In this document: positions 56,558 through 64,000 of the stretch, piece after piece
How the letters are laid out: every line of letters begins with the position of its first letter
Numbering within the stretch: the stretch's first letter is position 1
Source: a virus
IMG/VR virus record: IMGVR_UViG_3300033429_000002
Location: 1-64,000 of that record
Reading direction: 5' to 3' (one strand)
Length of the DNA: 64,000 nucleotides
Made by a program: the position numbers and the translations under genes
Notes under the pieces: model-generated
The model's input: the letters and a program-made list of their open reading frames with translations, nothing else
Database searches by the model: none
Told to the model about the DNA's origin: nothing

Positions 56558-57491
56558 TCCAAATTCTCTTTTTTATCGTCTTCTTTATTCCGGAAACTGG
56601 CTTACCATTTTTAATCCACTGGTCGCACTCATGCGCTAACTTTGTGTATTCTGAGTAGCAATCTTCCAATGAATAGTCAGAAACCATAAACGGGGCTACG
56701 AAAAACGGGTCTGTCTTTGTGGCCACTATAAATATCATTTGCGGGTATTTATTAAACTCCTCGAACTCTTCAACATAGTCTAGCCCCTCGAAATAATGAA
56801 ACCCTTGCAAAATATAACGGCTTCTCGTATTTTTGAAAGATTGATGCATTCCAGATAATGAAACGACATATTTTAGATCGAGAGGGCATATCCATGCCTC
56901 GCCTTTTCTTTCAAAAAAAACAACCATGTCGTACAGGGCCTTCTTTTTAATTCCGTTCGATTGCCAATAAACCGGATGTTGCCAAAGAGTCCTATCGTTT
57001 ATAAGTTCGGAAAGTTTATAAAATTCATTGTCGAACAATTCGATTTCCATGCTTAGCAATCTATCTATGCTAATCTGCATTGATAAATAATCACTGAGTG
57101 TAATCGGGTACCTTTTCACTCCTCCAAAATATAATTCATCTGTGAGGCACTGGAATATCACATCGTGCAACGACTCCTTAGTTTTGCTGAACTCTCCTTT
57201 TTTTGTATATGTAAAATGAGATGTTAGTGGGTCACTTGATTTGTACACATCAATAAACGACTCAGGTATTTTTATATCCTCACAAATGAAGAACTTCTCA
57301 GGGAATAATTTAGACCCGGTTAGTCTATCCTGAAAAACCCTCTCCATTGCTTTTCCTGCCTCAAAATAAGTCTTTGGCGAGGTTTTAGCCACTGCCACAA
57401 GTGGATCATCCGCAAACTTTCCGAGTAGTGTCGAGTTTAGTCCGGGATGACTAAAATATTCTAACATCTCTTTGCTGTATAGCTCAGCCAT
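56544..57491 (-). CDS. PD-(D/E)XK exonuclease
   Basis: 315 aa from ATG 57491, which overlaps the upstream stop as TAATG. 'YDMVVFFERKGEAWICPLDLKYVV' supplies the D...DLK catalytic set and 'YILQGFHYFEGL' the QxxxY helix of Cas4/RecE-like nucleases. With ERF and SSB it would form a Red-like recombination system: nuclease, annealase and SSB. Confidence 0.75.
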   Translation of the reverse strand: MAELYSKEMLEYFSHPGLNSTLLGKFADDPLVAVAKTSPKTYFEAGKAMERVFQDRLTGSKLFPEKFFICEDIKIPESFIDVYKSSDPLTSHFTYTKKGEFSKTKESLHDVIFQCLTDELYFGGVKRYPITLSDYLSMQISIDRLLSMEIELFDNEFYKLSELINDRTLWQHPVYWQSNGIKKKALYDMVVFFERKGEAWICPLDLKYVVSLSGMHQSFKNTRSRYILQGFHYFEGLDYVEEFEEFNKYPQMIFIVATKTDPFFVAPFMVSDYSLEDCYSEYTKLAHECDQWIKNGKPVSGIKKTIKKRIWIDNY

Positions 57492-57745
57492 TAACAACCC
57501 TCGTTATATTCGTTCACCCACTCCCACACTTTTTTACCGTAAACGCACTCCATTGCACTCTCAAAAATATAATGCGAACCGTCCTTAGAGTATCCTTGTT
57601 TGGCATAATCTTCCATTACAGACTCGCATGTTTTAGTTAACTCTGAGAAGTCGGGGCGATTTATTGGAGGTGGTCTTGTGTCATTTGCGGTTCTTTTCTT
57701 AAGTTCTTCTTTTAGCTGATCAGTTGTTATATTTTCTAATGTCAT
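57491..57745 (-). CDS. Unknown small protein
   Basis: 84 aa from ATG 57745 (AAGGTG site); an in-frame GTG at 57751 is an alternative. Helical start, Pro-rich middle, acidic end. Coupled to the nuclease gene. Not recognised. Confidence 0.5.
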   Translation of the reverse strand: MTLENITTDQLKEELKKRTANDTRPPPINRPDFSELTKTCESVMEDYAKQGYSKDGSHYIFESAMECVYGKKVWEWVNEYNEGC

Positions 57746-57747
57746 AT

Positions 57748-58524
57748 TCACCTTATTGATTTTGATATTCTGTCTAATTGCAATGATAATTTAATAGCTT
57801 CTTTCTTGTCCGGGGCTTCTCTGACTTGCTCCGATATCTCTAGGATCTGAGATGCTAGAGATTCTGACTTGTACCGCTTGACTTCTTTGTGTCGTTCTGA
57901 CGTTTTTTCTGCCATGTCAAAAATTGGATTACACGTATTTGCAATTTTGATACTTATATTCTCAATCATTATCTTAAACGCCTTCCTTGTTTCTGGGCAG
58001 TGCTCTTTTTCAATGAAGGGAAGTTTCGAGTCAAAAAAGTGGCTGTTGATAATCGGGTTTATAGATTCAGCAAGCTGCTTGATTGCGTTCTCATTTCCTA
58101 GTTTAATCACAGAGTCGAAAATCAATCTCTGCAATCCTTCAGTGTTCTTTGTGTACCAATTCTCAATCTCGATCTCTTCAGTTGATCTTAAGCTATCCAT
58201 GATAAAACCGGGGAATTCATTCTTATATAGAAGTATCCTTTCCCGCTTAAACCCTTTGTACTTATCCTCGTTAATCAACCCCAAAAAACTTTCTATTCTG
58301 GACGTGTCAAGGCATAGCAATTTACGCAGTGGTCTTCTACCGCATCCTATAGACGTTTTTTTTATGAAACGATCAAAACGAAACTTAACTTTTTTATACT
58401 GCGCTGACCAGTTAACCCCTATCCCATTCACTATTGATCTTAAACCTACCAAGTTTTCAACATCATTTACAAAAAAGTTGATAGGGTCGTCGTAGAATCT
58501 TACTACAGAGTGGTTGTATTTCAT
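57748..58524 (-). CDS. P22_AR_N-like antirepressor
   Basis: 258 aa. 'VVRFYDDPINFFVNDVENLVGLRSIVNGIGVNWSAQYKKV' in the first 45 residues follows the P22 antirepressor N-terminal domain ('...V.lRpIc...Gi.w.sQ..ki'). The rest is helical. Antirepressors inactivate phage repressors. The leader contains nested stems TACCGT/ACGGTA and AGCCGG/CCGGCT. Confidence 0.65.
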   Translation of the reverse strand: MKYNHSVVRFYDDPINFFVNDVENLVGLRSIVNGIGVNWSAQYKKVKFRFDRFIKKTSIGCGRRPLRKLLCLDTSRIESFLGLINEDKYKGFKRERILLYKNEFPGFIMDSLRSTEEIEIENWYTKNTEGLQRLIFDSVIKLGNENAIKQLAESINPIINSHFFDSKLPFIEKEHCPETRKAFKIMIENISIKIANTCNPIFDMAEKTSERHKEVKRYKSESLASQILEISEQVREAPDKKEAIKLSLQLDRISKSIR

Positions 58525-58585
58525 ACTATATACCGTTTTAATTGAGCCGGTGTCGACTTCAATAATTATCCCGGCTTATATTTTC

Positions 58586-58615
58586 ACGGTACACTGTTTT
58601 ATGTCTTTCTGTCAA
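58586..58615 (-). promoter_or_regulatory. Promoter of the antirepressor gene
   Basis: Minus strand TTGACA (58610-58615), 18-nt spacer, TACCGT (58586-58591). The -10 is also the first arm of a leader stem. Confidence 0.5.
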
Positions 58616-58619
58616 GGTA

Positions 58620-58844
58620 TCACAAAGACTTGATATACTTCTCAACTAAATTGTAAGCCTCTTCTTTGGTCTTGCACCCGTTCTGAATTTTAAGAGCCTG
58701 ACCTGGGTACGGTTCTTTTTCAAAGAAAGGAATGTAAACGTCGTCTTCAAATATCACCATAGCGCAGTGATTATGATCTTTTGCGTCCACTACTGATCTG
58801 AAAAAGTAAGTTGTATTACTATTACCATCATGTTTTACTTGCAT
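58620..58844 (-). CDS. Unknown small protein
   Basis: 74 aa, strand-rich ('YFFRSVVDAKDHNHCAMVIFED') with a helical end. Overlaps the 52-aa gene by 10 nt. Not recognised. Confidence 0.45.
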   Translation of the reverse strand: MQVKHDGNSNTTYFFRSVVDAKDHNHCAMVIFEDDVYIPFFEKEPYPGQALKIQNGCKTKEEAYNLVEKYIKSL

Positions 58845-58993
58845 GTCTCCGCCATTCTGTAATATTTTTTGCTTTTTTCAGCATTGAGCCTTCTGATTTC
58901 TCTCATTTTTCCGCTGAAATACCTGAACTCTTTCAGTTCATAGATTGCTGTCTTCAGATTACGAATTGCCTCTTCAAAGTTGCTTTGTTTCAT
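58835..58993 (-). CDS. 52-aa helical protein
   Basis: 52 aa from ATG 58993, read by hand. Almost entirely charged helix (FEEAIRNLKTAIYELKEF then GKMREIRRLNAEK). GGGGATC upstream. Not recognised. Confidence 0.5.
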   Translation of the reverse strand: MKQSNFEEAIRNLKTAIYELKEFRYFSGKMREIRRLNAEKSKKYYRMAETCK

Positions 58994-59000
58994 GATCCCC

Positions 59001-59240
59001 CTAAACGGCTTTAGTGTTCATGATTGCATTGTAAACTTTATTATAGGAAAGTAACATTTTGTCTTCTAAATTTTCGAATGTCGTAATTTTATTAACATCA
59101 TGAAGAACAGACTTACGTGTAATTTCGTCCTGCTCTTCTAGCGCCCTTTCAATCGCGTCAATCGTTAGTTCCCTGCGAACTCCCTTGTATAGTTCAATAG
59201 CGTCTAACATTATCTCCGCCCGTTCTCTTGCTGTTTTCAT
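59001..59240 (-). CDS. Unknown small helical protein
   Basis: 79 aa, helical with 'AIERALEEQDEITRKSVLHDVN'. Not recognised. Confidence 0.45.
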   Translation of the reverse strand: MKTARERAEIMLDAIELYKGVRRELTIDAIERALEEQDEITRKSVLHDVNKITTFENLEDKMLLSYNKVYNAIMNTKAV

Positions 59241-59250
59241 GGTCTCCTAT

Positions 59251-59460
59251 CTAATTGAAGTTCATAACTCTATCAAAGATCTCCTCATCATGGAGCTTTG
59301 CGAAGAATCCGCTTTCATCCATTACGAGGTTTTTCTTGAGATCAACTATGATCTGTAAGGCGTTGCAAACTTGAATCTGTTCTCTTGCTTCTCTGCTAAG
59401 TCTGCCGTGTTTTTTGACGATTTCGCTAAACCGCCCGCTTTCTCTTTCTAGAGTTTTCAT
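59251..59460 (-). CDS. Unknown small helical protein
   Basis: 69 aa, helical, basic start then acidic end. It lies just downstream of the long inverted repeat at 59481-59550. Not recognised. Confidence 0.45.
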   Translation of the reverse strand: MKTLERESGRFSEIVKKHGRLSREAREQIQVCNALQIIVDLKKNLVMDESGFFAKLHDEEIFDRVMNFN

Positions 59461-59480
59461 TCGTACCTTGTTTTAAAACA

Positions 59481-59550
59481 CCCCGGCGGAGCTACTTGTC
59501 TCTGACTTTTTTTAAAAGGATTCGCGCCTTCTAACTTTCGCTCCGCGGGG
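59481..59550 (-). other. Long GC-rich inverted repeat in the leader of the 69-aa gene
   Basis: CCCCGGCGGAGC (59481-59492) pairs with GCTCCGCGGGG (59540-59550), 11 bp with one bulge, across a 47-nt loop containing AAAGGATTCGCGCCTT. It sits between two small genes and ends in GTGTTTT on the minus strand, so it may be a terminator or a leader RNA. Confidence 0.5.
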
Positions 59551-59560
59551 ATGCCAGGAT

Positions 59561-59827
59561 TTATTCTATTTCTTCCAGTTCACAACCACAAACCACACAC
59601 GTTTCGCCGTCTTCCAATGTCAGATAGTCGTCATCGCATTCCGGGCAGTATCGCCAAGTGTATTCGATCATATCAACCCTATTGAGTTTTGAAATGAACT
59701 CTTCCGCTTCGCGTATTGTGTCAAATTCATCACCATTTATAGCGATAGTTCCGTCGTTATTATCAACCAACTGTAGACCCCTGTTGGTACATGGTTTTTT
59801 TAGGTTTTGTATAAAAGCTTTGTCCAT
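59561..59827 (-). CDS. Zinc-ribbon protein
   Basis: 88 aa. C-terminal 'YCPECDDDYLTLEDGETCVVCGCE' with CPEC and CVVC knuckles; N-terminal half has strands and a helix ('DGTIAINGDEFDTIREAEEFI'). Not linked to a known function. Confidence 0.5.
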   Translation of the reverse strand: MDKAFIQNLKKPCTNRGLQLVDNNDGTIAINGDEFDTIREAEEFISKLNRVDMIEYTWRYCPECDDDYLTLEDGETCVVCGCELEEIE

Positions 59828-59828
59828 G

Positions 59829-60011
59829 TTATACTCCTATTTTTAATATACCGGTTGTGTAAAAATAGAACGCCAAGCATGATATCCCGACAAAAAAAGG
59901 TAAAACCTTGAACAAAACTGCACTTATGAGGTTGTCCGTGTTAAGTATAAGAGCCATCGTCACAAGCCATAGTCCAGCAACTAACGGCACCACCTGCATG
60001 AAAAAAATCAT
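59829..60011 (-). CDS. Small two-pass membrane protein behind a G10 tract
   Basis: 60 aa. Two membrane segments (VVPLVAGLWLVTMALIL and LPFFVGISCLAFYFY). Just upstream of the ATG is a run of ten G (C-run 60016-60025), occupying the ribosome-binding region; length changes in it would alter translation. Confidence 0.5.
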   Translation of the reverse strand: MIFFMQVVPLVAGLWLVTMALILNTDNLISAVLFKVLPFFVGISCLAFYFYTTGILKIGV

Positions 60012-60025
60012 ACCACCCCCCCCCC

Positions 60026-60241
60026 TTAAGCCTGTAAGAATTCGATTGCTTGGATAGCCGTATCACTCACAGATACGAATGCATGAAAGTTGTCTTCTGT
60101 TGCTTGTAATCTTGTGACTCTACCGCCACGAGCTTTGAAGTTTTCAATCGCTTCATCAATCAGGGCTTTGTTTCTTTGTGCCGGTGTCATGTTGCATGAT
60201 TCTGCAATTCTCTTGATCATCTCTTTTGTTTGTCGTCGCAT
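60026..60241 (-). CDS. Small protein with RGGRV motif
   Basis: 71 aa from ATG 60241 with AAGGAGAAACG upstream. 'AIENFKARGGRVTRLQ' matches the motif of the 66-aa protein at 38807-39007. Helical start. Function unknown. Confidence 0.55.
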   Translation of the reverse strand: MRRQTKEMIKRIAESCNMTPAQRNKALIDEAIENFKARGGRVTRLQATEDNFHAFVSVSDTAIQAIEFLQA

Positions 60242-60263
60242 CGTTTCTCCTTTTGCGTTTGGT

Positions 60264-60410
60264 TTAAAATTTCTTGAGTTCGCTCGATCTATCAATCAAT
60301 TGCTGAGTTATTTTGATGTTTCTCATCATGTCAATGATCAGATAAAAATCGCCGGGACTTTGCAAATGACTCTCTGCCAGTTCTGCTAAAATTCTTAACT
60401 CTTCATTCAT
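60264..60410 (-). CDS. 48-aa helical protein
   Basis: 48 aa from ATG 60410, read by hand, GGAG upstream. Helical ('LRILAELAESHLQS', 'NIKITQQLIDRSSELKKF'). First gene after the promoter at 60453-60480. Confidence 0.5.
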   Translation of the reverse strand: MNEELRILAELAESHLQSPGDFYLIIDMMRNIKITQQLIDRSSELKKF

Positions 60411-60452
60411 TTTTATCTCCGGTATAGGTTTGTTTCCGACTCTGTTAAACCT

Positions 60453-60480
60453 AGAATAGCAAACTGAAAGATAATGTCAA
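60453..60480 (-). promoter_or_regulatory. Sigma-70-like promoter
   Basis: Minus strand TTGACA (60475-60480), 16-nt spacer, TATTCT (60453-60458), upstream of the 48-aa gene. Confidence 0.6.
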
Positions 60481-60665
60481 GAACTTTCTTTACTATCATG
60501 CATTTTATTTCTGATCTCTTTGATTCTATTGAAGAACTCTTTGTGTCTTTTTAATCTTTCGAGTGCTTTCCTGATTTTGAAAGCATCGTTTTTTCCCAAA
60601 CTTCCCGTTAATTTCCGATTTTTATCGAAAACATAATACCCTAAGTAATTTTTTTTAATCTCCAT
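60477..60665 (-). CDS. Unknown small basic protein
   Basis: 62 aa, start strands ('YLGYYVFDKNRKLTGSLG') then Lys/Arg-rich helices. Overlaps the upstream gene by 25 nt and the following promoter. Not recognised. Confidence 0.45.
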   Translation of the reverse strand: MEIKKNYLGYYVFDKNRKLTGSLGKNDAFKIRKALERLKRHKEFFNRIKEIRNKMHDSKESS

Positions 60666-60913
60666 CGTCTTTTTTTACTCCTCAATTCAATTGCCCACTC
60701 TCGCAGGAATTTAACGCCATCGTCAGAGAAGAGATACCCGGTGTATTTGCCTTTTTTGTGTTCCTGGTAATGCTCATCTTTCAATAATGGATCTTTACAC
60801 CTGATAGGCGTTTTATTCATCATTCTGCGTACTTGCTGCTTTGAGATTGGTGTGAGCAATTCTTTTTTCAGCAAGCGGTTTATTTGAGCTAAGTTTGTTT
60901 CGAATTCATTCAT
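60641..60913 (-). CDS. Unknown basic protein
   Basis: 90 aa. 'LLKKELLTPISKQQVRRMMNK' and 'GYLFSDDGVKFLREWAIELRSKKRRW' suggest small helices with a basic tail. 8-nt overlap upstream. Not recognised. Confidence 0.45.
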   Translation of the reverse strand: MNEFETNLAQINRLLKKELLTPISKQQVRRMMNKTPIRCKDPLLKDEHYQEHKKGKYTGYLFSDDGVKFLREWAIELRSKKRRWRLKKIT

Positions 60914-61550
60914 TTAGTAGGTTCCTCTTGCTGTTTAGCGAATCAATTCCTAGTTTGTTAATCAGACCCGTAACCATTGAGTCTATATCCGATTTAGCCT
61001 CGACCACTGATTTGTCCATCACTTCATTAAATACTTCCTCAACAAATGGAATATTTGATCTGAAGTGACTTTCAAGCGTTTCGAGATCACGTAAAATTAT
61101 CTCGTTATCTTTTTTTGTGGTTGTCTTTTTTACAGAGTTTTTCTCGACTTGATCCCTTATGCGCGAGATACGCAACAGTAGCTTAGACATAACTTCCTTA
61201 AGCATAGAGTCTGCAACTTCACGCCTGTTCGTTCTTTCTGCTCTCTCAATTCTTCCCTTTCCTCTTATCCAGTTTATAGTGCATGGCACACCCTCGCCGA
61301 CATTCATAGTGGTTATCAACTCAGAGAATTGGTTAGGTGATAAATAAACCTCTATAATTCTGCCTTTGGACCTATGTTTCGCCTTTCCGAATGACTCAAC
61401 CTCTGACGATTCATTTATTCTTATAGCAATTACAGAGGTGTTCATTATGCTACTACCAAACAAATCCATTCCACCGGTTGATATCCTGCTGATACTCATT
61501 GACCCGTAAGAATCATGATTCTTCTCGTTTTTATCCACGATATTCTCCAA
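60906..61550 (-). CDS. Conserved phage protein of unknown function
   Basis: 214 aa. The start 'SMSISRISTGGMDLFGSSIMNTSVIAIRI' and 'IIEVYLSPNQFSELITTMNVGEGVPCTI' belong to a conserved phage hypothetical family often near replication genes. Residues 110-214 are helical. First gene of this leftward operon, after the promoter at 61567-61595. Confidence 0.6.
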   Translation of the reverse strand: MENIVDKNEKNHDSYGSMSISRISTGGMDLFGSSIMNTSVIAIRINESSEVESFGKAKHRSKGRIIEVYLSPNQFSELITTMNVGEGVPCTINWIRGKGRIERAERTNRREVADSMLKEVMSKLLLRISRIRDQVEKNSVKKTTTKKDNEIILRDLETLESHFRSNIPFVEEVFNEVMDKSVVEAKSDIDSMVTGLINKLGIDSLNSKRNLLNE

Positions 61551-61566
61551 TTAAAGTTATAGCTAG

Positions 61567-61595
61567 AGAGTATCAGAATGTTTACTATAAGTCAA
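61567..61595 (-). promoter_or_regulatory. Sigma-70-like promoter
   Basis: Minus strand TTGACT (61590-61595), 17-nt spacer, TACTCT (61567-61572). A palindrome GTGTAC-N7-GTACAC lies at 61613-61631, close enough upstream to be an operator. Confidence 0.5.
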
Positions 61596-61640
61596 CTATT
61601 TGATTAGATAAGCGTGTACAAATTACGTACACTATTGAAA

Positions 61641-62036
61641 TTAATCGCGGTATATTTCTAGGGGAGTTAAGCGAGGGAATTTGATTTGTATGTATTCGAG
61701 TTTGTTTTCCTGGGTCTTGTATTTGTACCCGTCATCATCTTTTCTTGTGTTCCTTATTGAAAAAATGATCCCGTTTGTTTCGTCGAGAATGCCTACTTGG
61801 GTTACCTCCCCGCAAGGCATTCTGAATATGTAATAAGCGTTTGGAGCTCCTTCCGCATTGTTTGACACCCTCATCGCTCGGTGACAAAACTTTGGCGCTT
61901 CCTCGACTTCTTCCGCTGGCTGTTCTGTCTGTTCCTTAATCTCAGACTCTTCAGCCTCGCCCTTGAACCACGATGTTATTCCGGCGTGAGCGTTGAAAGA
62001 GGTCAAAATAAAGATCAGTACAAGTATAGTCTTCAT
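61641..62036 (-). CDS. Small exported protein
   Basis: 131 aa. Signal peptide MKTILVLIFILTSFNAHA with cleavage after residue 18; acidic linker (EESEIKEQTEQPAEEVEE), then a strand-rich domain with Cys50 and Cys75 that may form a disulfide in the periplasm. Start codon overlaps the upstream gene. Function unknown. Confidence 0.6.
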   Translation of the reverse strand: MKTILVLIFILTSFNAHAGITSWFKGEAEESEIKEQTEQPAEEVEEAPKFCHRAMRVSNNAEGAPNAYYIFRMPCGEVTQVGILDETNGIIFSIRNTRKDDDGYKYKTQENKLEYIQIKFPRLTPLEIYRD

Positions 62037-62662
62037 TAGTTGCCTATCGGGACAGAGAACATGATAGAGACAACTGAAAATGAACCATCGCCTTGTATTT
62101 CTGAGATGTGCTTATCTTCCTGATCTGTCATTTTCGCGTCAATGAACCTGTATGAAGTCACCAGCTTATTATCCCCGATTGGGTAATCATACGAGATTCC
62201 CCTTTCGACTGCCGTGTCTATTGATGGCTCAGAACTGTTTTCATTTTTGAGCCATATTTTACCAGCGGAGGCGTAGATACTTATCTCTCTTGATAGGTAC
62301 ACACCAAACCCGGCAAAAAGCATTTGAGAATCCCATTTTGGCTTATATACTGAACCCTCCATGTCATCCTTAACCGCATTTCTGAATCCTGCCCACGTAT
62401 AAGCGAAGAGAGTTTTTGATAGGTTATGCCGAAGATACGCGTCGTAATTTTCGGCTGTGAATGCATAACCACCACCTGCTGGATTGTCAAGAACCCCAAG
62501 TCTGAAACCGATCTCCCATGATGGTTTGGATTTTGATGTTAAAGACTCCTCGCTTGGTTGAGCAAATTCCGTAACTTTCTCTTTAGCTGACTTATAGACA
62601 TCAAGCCCGTAAGCAGGCAATGAGAATAAAATCAATGATAGTGCTAGAATTAATTTTTTCAT
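62036..62662 (-). CDS. Exported beta-barrel-like protein
   Basis: 208 aa from ATG 62662, which overlaps the upstream stop as TAATG. Signal peptide KKLILALSLILFSLPAYG, then alternating aromatic strands ('WEIGFRLGVLDN', 'LFAGFGVYLSREISIYASAG', 'SVVSIMFSVPIG') with a C-terminal strand, like a small outer-membrane barrel. In a phage this might alter the host surface or belong to the particle; undecided. Confidence 0.55.
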   Translation of the reverse strand: MKKLILALSLILFSLPAYGLDVYKSAKEKVTEFAQPSEESLTSKSKPSWEIGFRLGVLDNPAGGGYAFTAENYDAYLRHNLSKTLFAYTWAGFRNAVKDDMEGSVYKPKWDSQMLFAGFGVYLSREISIYASAGKIWLKNENSSEPSIDTAVERGISYDYPIGDNKLVTSYRFIDAKMTDQEDKHISEIQGDGSFSVVSIMFSVPIGN

Positions 62663-64000
62663 TAGTCTAACCATGCTCCTTTCAGTAGTTTGTATCTTCC
62701 GTAAACCGGGTTCAAAGTTTGAGGGGCTGCCCCTAGCCAGCTTACACCGTCAGCCGAATATTGGTTTCTGGAAAAATCGACAAGTTCACCTGATTGACAA
62801 AGACCACTTGGTTGATACCCTAAATCAGACCAAAACACAACATACACCGACGTTCCTACAGGTATCGTGTGGTTTTTTATGGACGCCGAAAAAGATTGCG
62901 GAACTGAATGCGTGTCGTCGCTGGCGTCTTGGTACTGTCCGGTAAAGAAATCGGCCGGTATTCTTCGCACATAGTCTACAGCGTCGCCGGTGGCGTCAAG
63001 AAAGATGTCCAATGGGGCATTTGGGGTGTCGTCGCTCGTGTCTATTGTTCCATGGTCGTCTACAGAGTATATTGACATGTATTCGCTGTCAAAGTTTGCT
63101 GTAAAATAATTCGATGTTGATATGGTGCTATCAAATACAACCGGGTTCGCGAAGAATCTCTGGTCTGCTGTGTCAAATGATAAATTACACGAGTCAGATA
63201 TTCTAGTGTGTCCTTTTATTTCATGGGCCTCGACTATAATATCAACGTAAGAATCCGGGTCGTCGTCGTTTCTTATCCCGTCGAAGTCGTGATCAAGGTG
63301 GTTATAGTACCTGTTCGCTTTCTTATCAGGCAGTCCTATTGACGCGAATTTCGACTCAATATTGCTATTTGTCTGAACAAGGTCTATATCTTTCGCTAGT
63401 GTTAATAGTTCATTTTTAAGAGCAAGATCGCCAGACGCCGACAGGGCCAAAGAGTCGCCCACGCTGGCCATTAAAGACGCTTGTTGCGACGTCGTACTCC
63501 TCGCGTTTAGAATAATAACCGACACGGCTTGGTTTATCTGGTCCATTTTGGTGTCGCCTGATATATCACCATCTTGTAACTCTTCCCCCGGAGCGGATGG
63601 CATGTTGAAAAAGTTTAAAACTCTAGTTTTTGCCTCGGCTCTGGCATTGTTCCACTTGTCAGGCATCGGCTGTGCGGCATAATCAACCTTGACTAATTTT
63701 TCAAAAATAGGAGTCTCGATAGTTGTTAAGACATTGGCATGTTTTTCACCAAGATCAGAGCCGCGTATATAACCGTGTAAATTCATGACGTCGCTAATAG
63801 TATTCCTTATTTCATCATGAAAATGGGCCTGAATAAAGAGATAATAGTATTGATCAGGTATTGACCCGAAATCGTACAGTCCCTCGTGATTAGCGATGTA
63901 ATCAAGGTAATTATTCCCTGTTTGCTGCAAGTCGTTTGTTGGGTCGGTCCCAGCCGCCCTGGCAAGTCCGCCATACTCAGGCAATCCCTTATGTGCATAA
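62662..64000 (-). CDS. Large Ca-binding-motif protein (start outside window)
   Basis: About 446 visible residues; the frame is open to the window edge, so the N-terminus is missing (a TTG at 63984 is unlikely to be the true start). 'DHDFDGIRNDDDPDSYVD' is a thrombospondin-type-3-like Asp-rich calcium loop. The rest is beta-rich with few Cys. With the two exported proteins downstream it forms a small cluster; it is probably an exported or virion protein. Confidence 0.6.
   Translation of the reverse strand, partial: YAHKGLPEYGGLARAAGTDPTNDLQQTGNNYLDYIANHEGLYDFGSIPDQYYYLFIQAHFHDEIRNTISDVMNLHGYIRGSDLGEKHANVLTTIETPIFEKLVKVDYAAQPMPDKWNNARAEAKTRVLNFFNMPSAPGEELQDGDISGDTKMDQINQAVSVIILNARSTTSQQASLMASVGDSLALSASGDLALKNELLTLAKDIDLVQTNSNIESKFASIGLPDKKANRYYNHLDHDFDGIRNDDDPDSYVDIIVEAHEIKGHTRISDSCNLSFDTADQRFFANPVVFDSTISTSNYFTANFDSEYMSIYSVDDHGTIDTSDDTPNAPLDIFLDATGDAVDYVRRIPADFFTGQYQDASDDTHSVPQSFSASIKNHTIPVGTSVYVVFWSDLGYQPSGLCQSGELVDFSRNQYSADGVSWLGAAPQTLNPVYGRYKLLKGAWLD

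Noticed and set aside
1-64000. CRISPR arrays, integrase, IS elements
   Set aside because: No regularly spaced repeats, no integrase or transposase motifs and no terminal inverted repeats flanking a transposase were seen on either strand.

Overview
This window is part of a double-stranded DNA bacteriophage (or prophage) genome with a contractile tail, i.e. a myovirus. The evidence is a complete leftward block of virion genes: terminase subunits, DUF1073-type portal, Mu gpF-like protein, DUF2213-type protease/scaffold, cement and DUF2184-type capsid proteins, neck proteins, DUF3383-type sheath, tube, frameshifted tail chaperones, tape measure and baseplate. Signal peptides, a lipobox, a secreted transglycosylase and near-consensus TTGACA/TATAAT promoters suggest a Gram-negative host with an ordinary sigma-70. 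The base composition is AT-rich. Both window ends cut genes, so the genome continues on both sides. No integrase is visible; a P22_AR_N-like antirepressor and two HTH proteins are present, so lifestyle is undecided.

Layout, with nearly everything on the minus strand. 1-13.7 kb: baseplate, tail, neck and capsid genes, then three unrecognised membrane proteins between the protease and the gpF-like gene, then a pentapeptide-repeat protein. 13.9-18.3 kb: an island of plus-strand genes inside the head operon. It encodes a membrane/coiled-coil protein, a site-2 (M50) protease, a secreted lytic transglycosylase and a YdjM-like membrane protein. The first two genes end in the same 59-bp sequence and so share an 18-residue C-terminus. 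18.4-23.4 kb: head genes including the portal and a collagen-like fibre. 23.5-35.7 kb: many small accessory genes (ClpX-type zinc finger, ATP-grasp, zinc ribbons, lipoprotein) plus the terminase genes. 35.7-37 kb: two tRNA genes and about 1 kb of structured, non-coding DNA. 37-61.5 kb: regulation, replication (DnaB, loader, initiator, half-size clamp-like protein), RusA, recombination (SSB, ERF, PD-(D/E)XK nuclease), RNA repair (RNA ligase, RlaP-like nucleotidyltransferase), three freestanding homing-type nucleases and an antirepressor. 61.6-64 kb: three exported or structural proteins, one running off the window.

The most unusual content is RNA. (1) The minus strand at 26987-27155 carries a recognisable copy of the 23S rRNA GTPase-associated centre (L11-binding domain) with about 110 nt inserted, closed by its own 8-bp stem; a shorter RNA at 30055-30142 shares its 3' boundary. 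(2) A tRNA-Leu-like gene at 26523-26648 holds what looks like a second tRNA-derived sequence. (3) A candidate giant ornate RNA (about 35931-36930) sits directly upstream of tRNA-Glu and tRNA-Asp, a placement known for GOLLD and ROOL RNAs. (4) Two homing-endonuclease genes have matching 5' leaders with two interleaved inverted repeats (pseudoknot plus terminator-like stem), each just downstream of its own promoter. With the RNA repair genes, this suggests a phage that invests heavily in structured RNAs touching translation. That last statement is inference.
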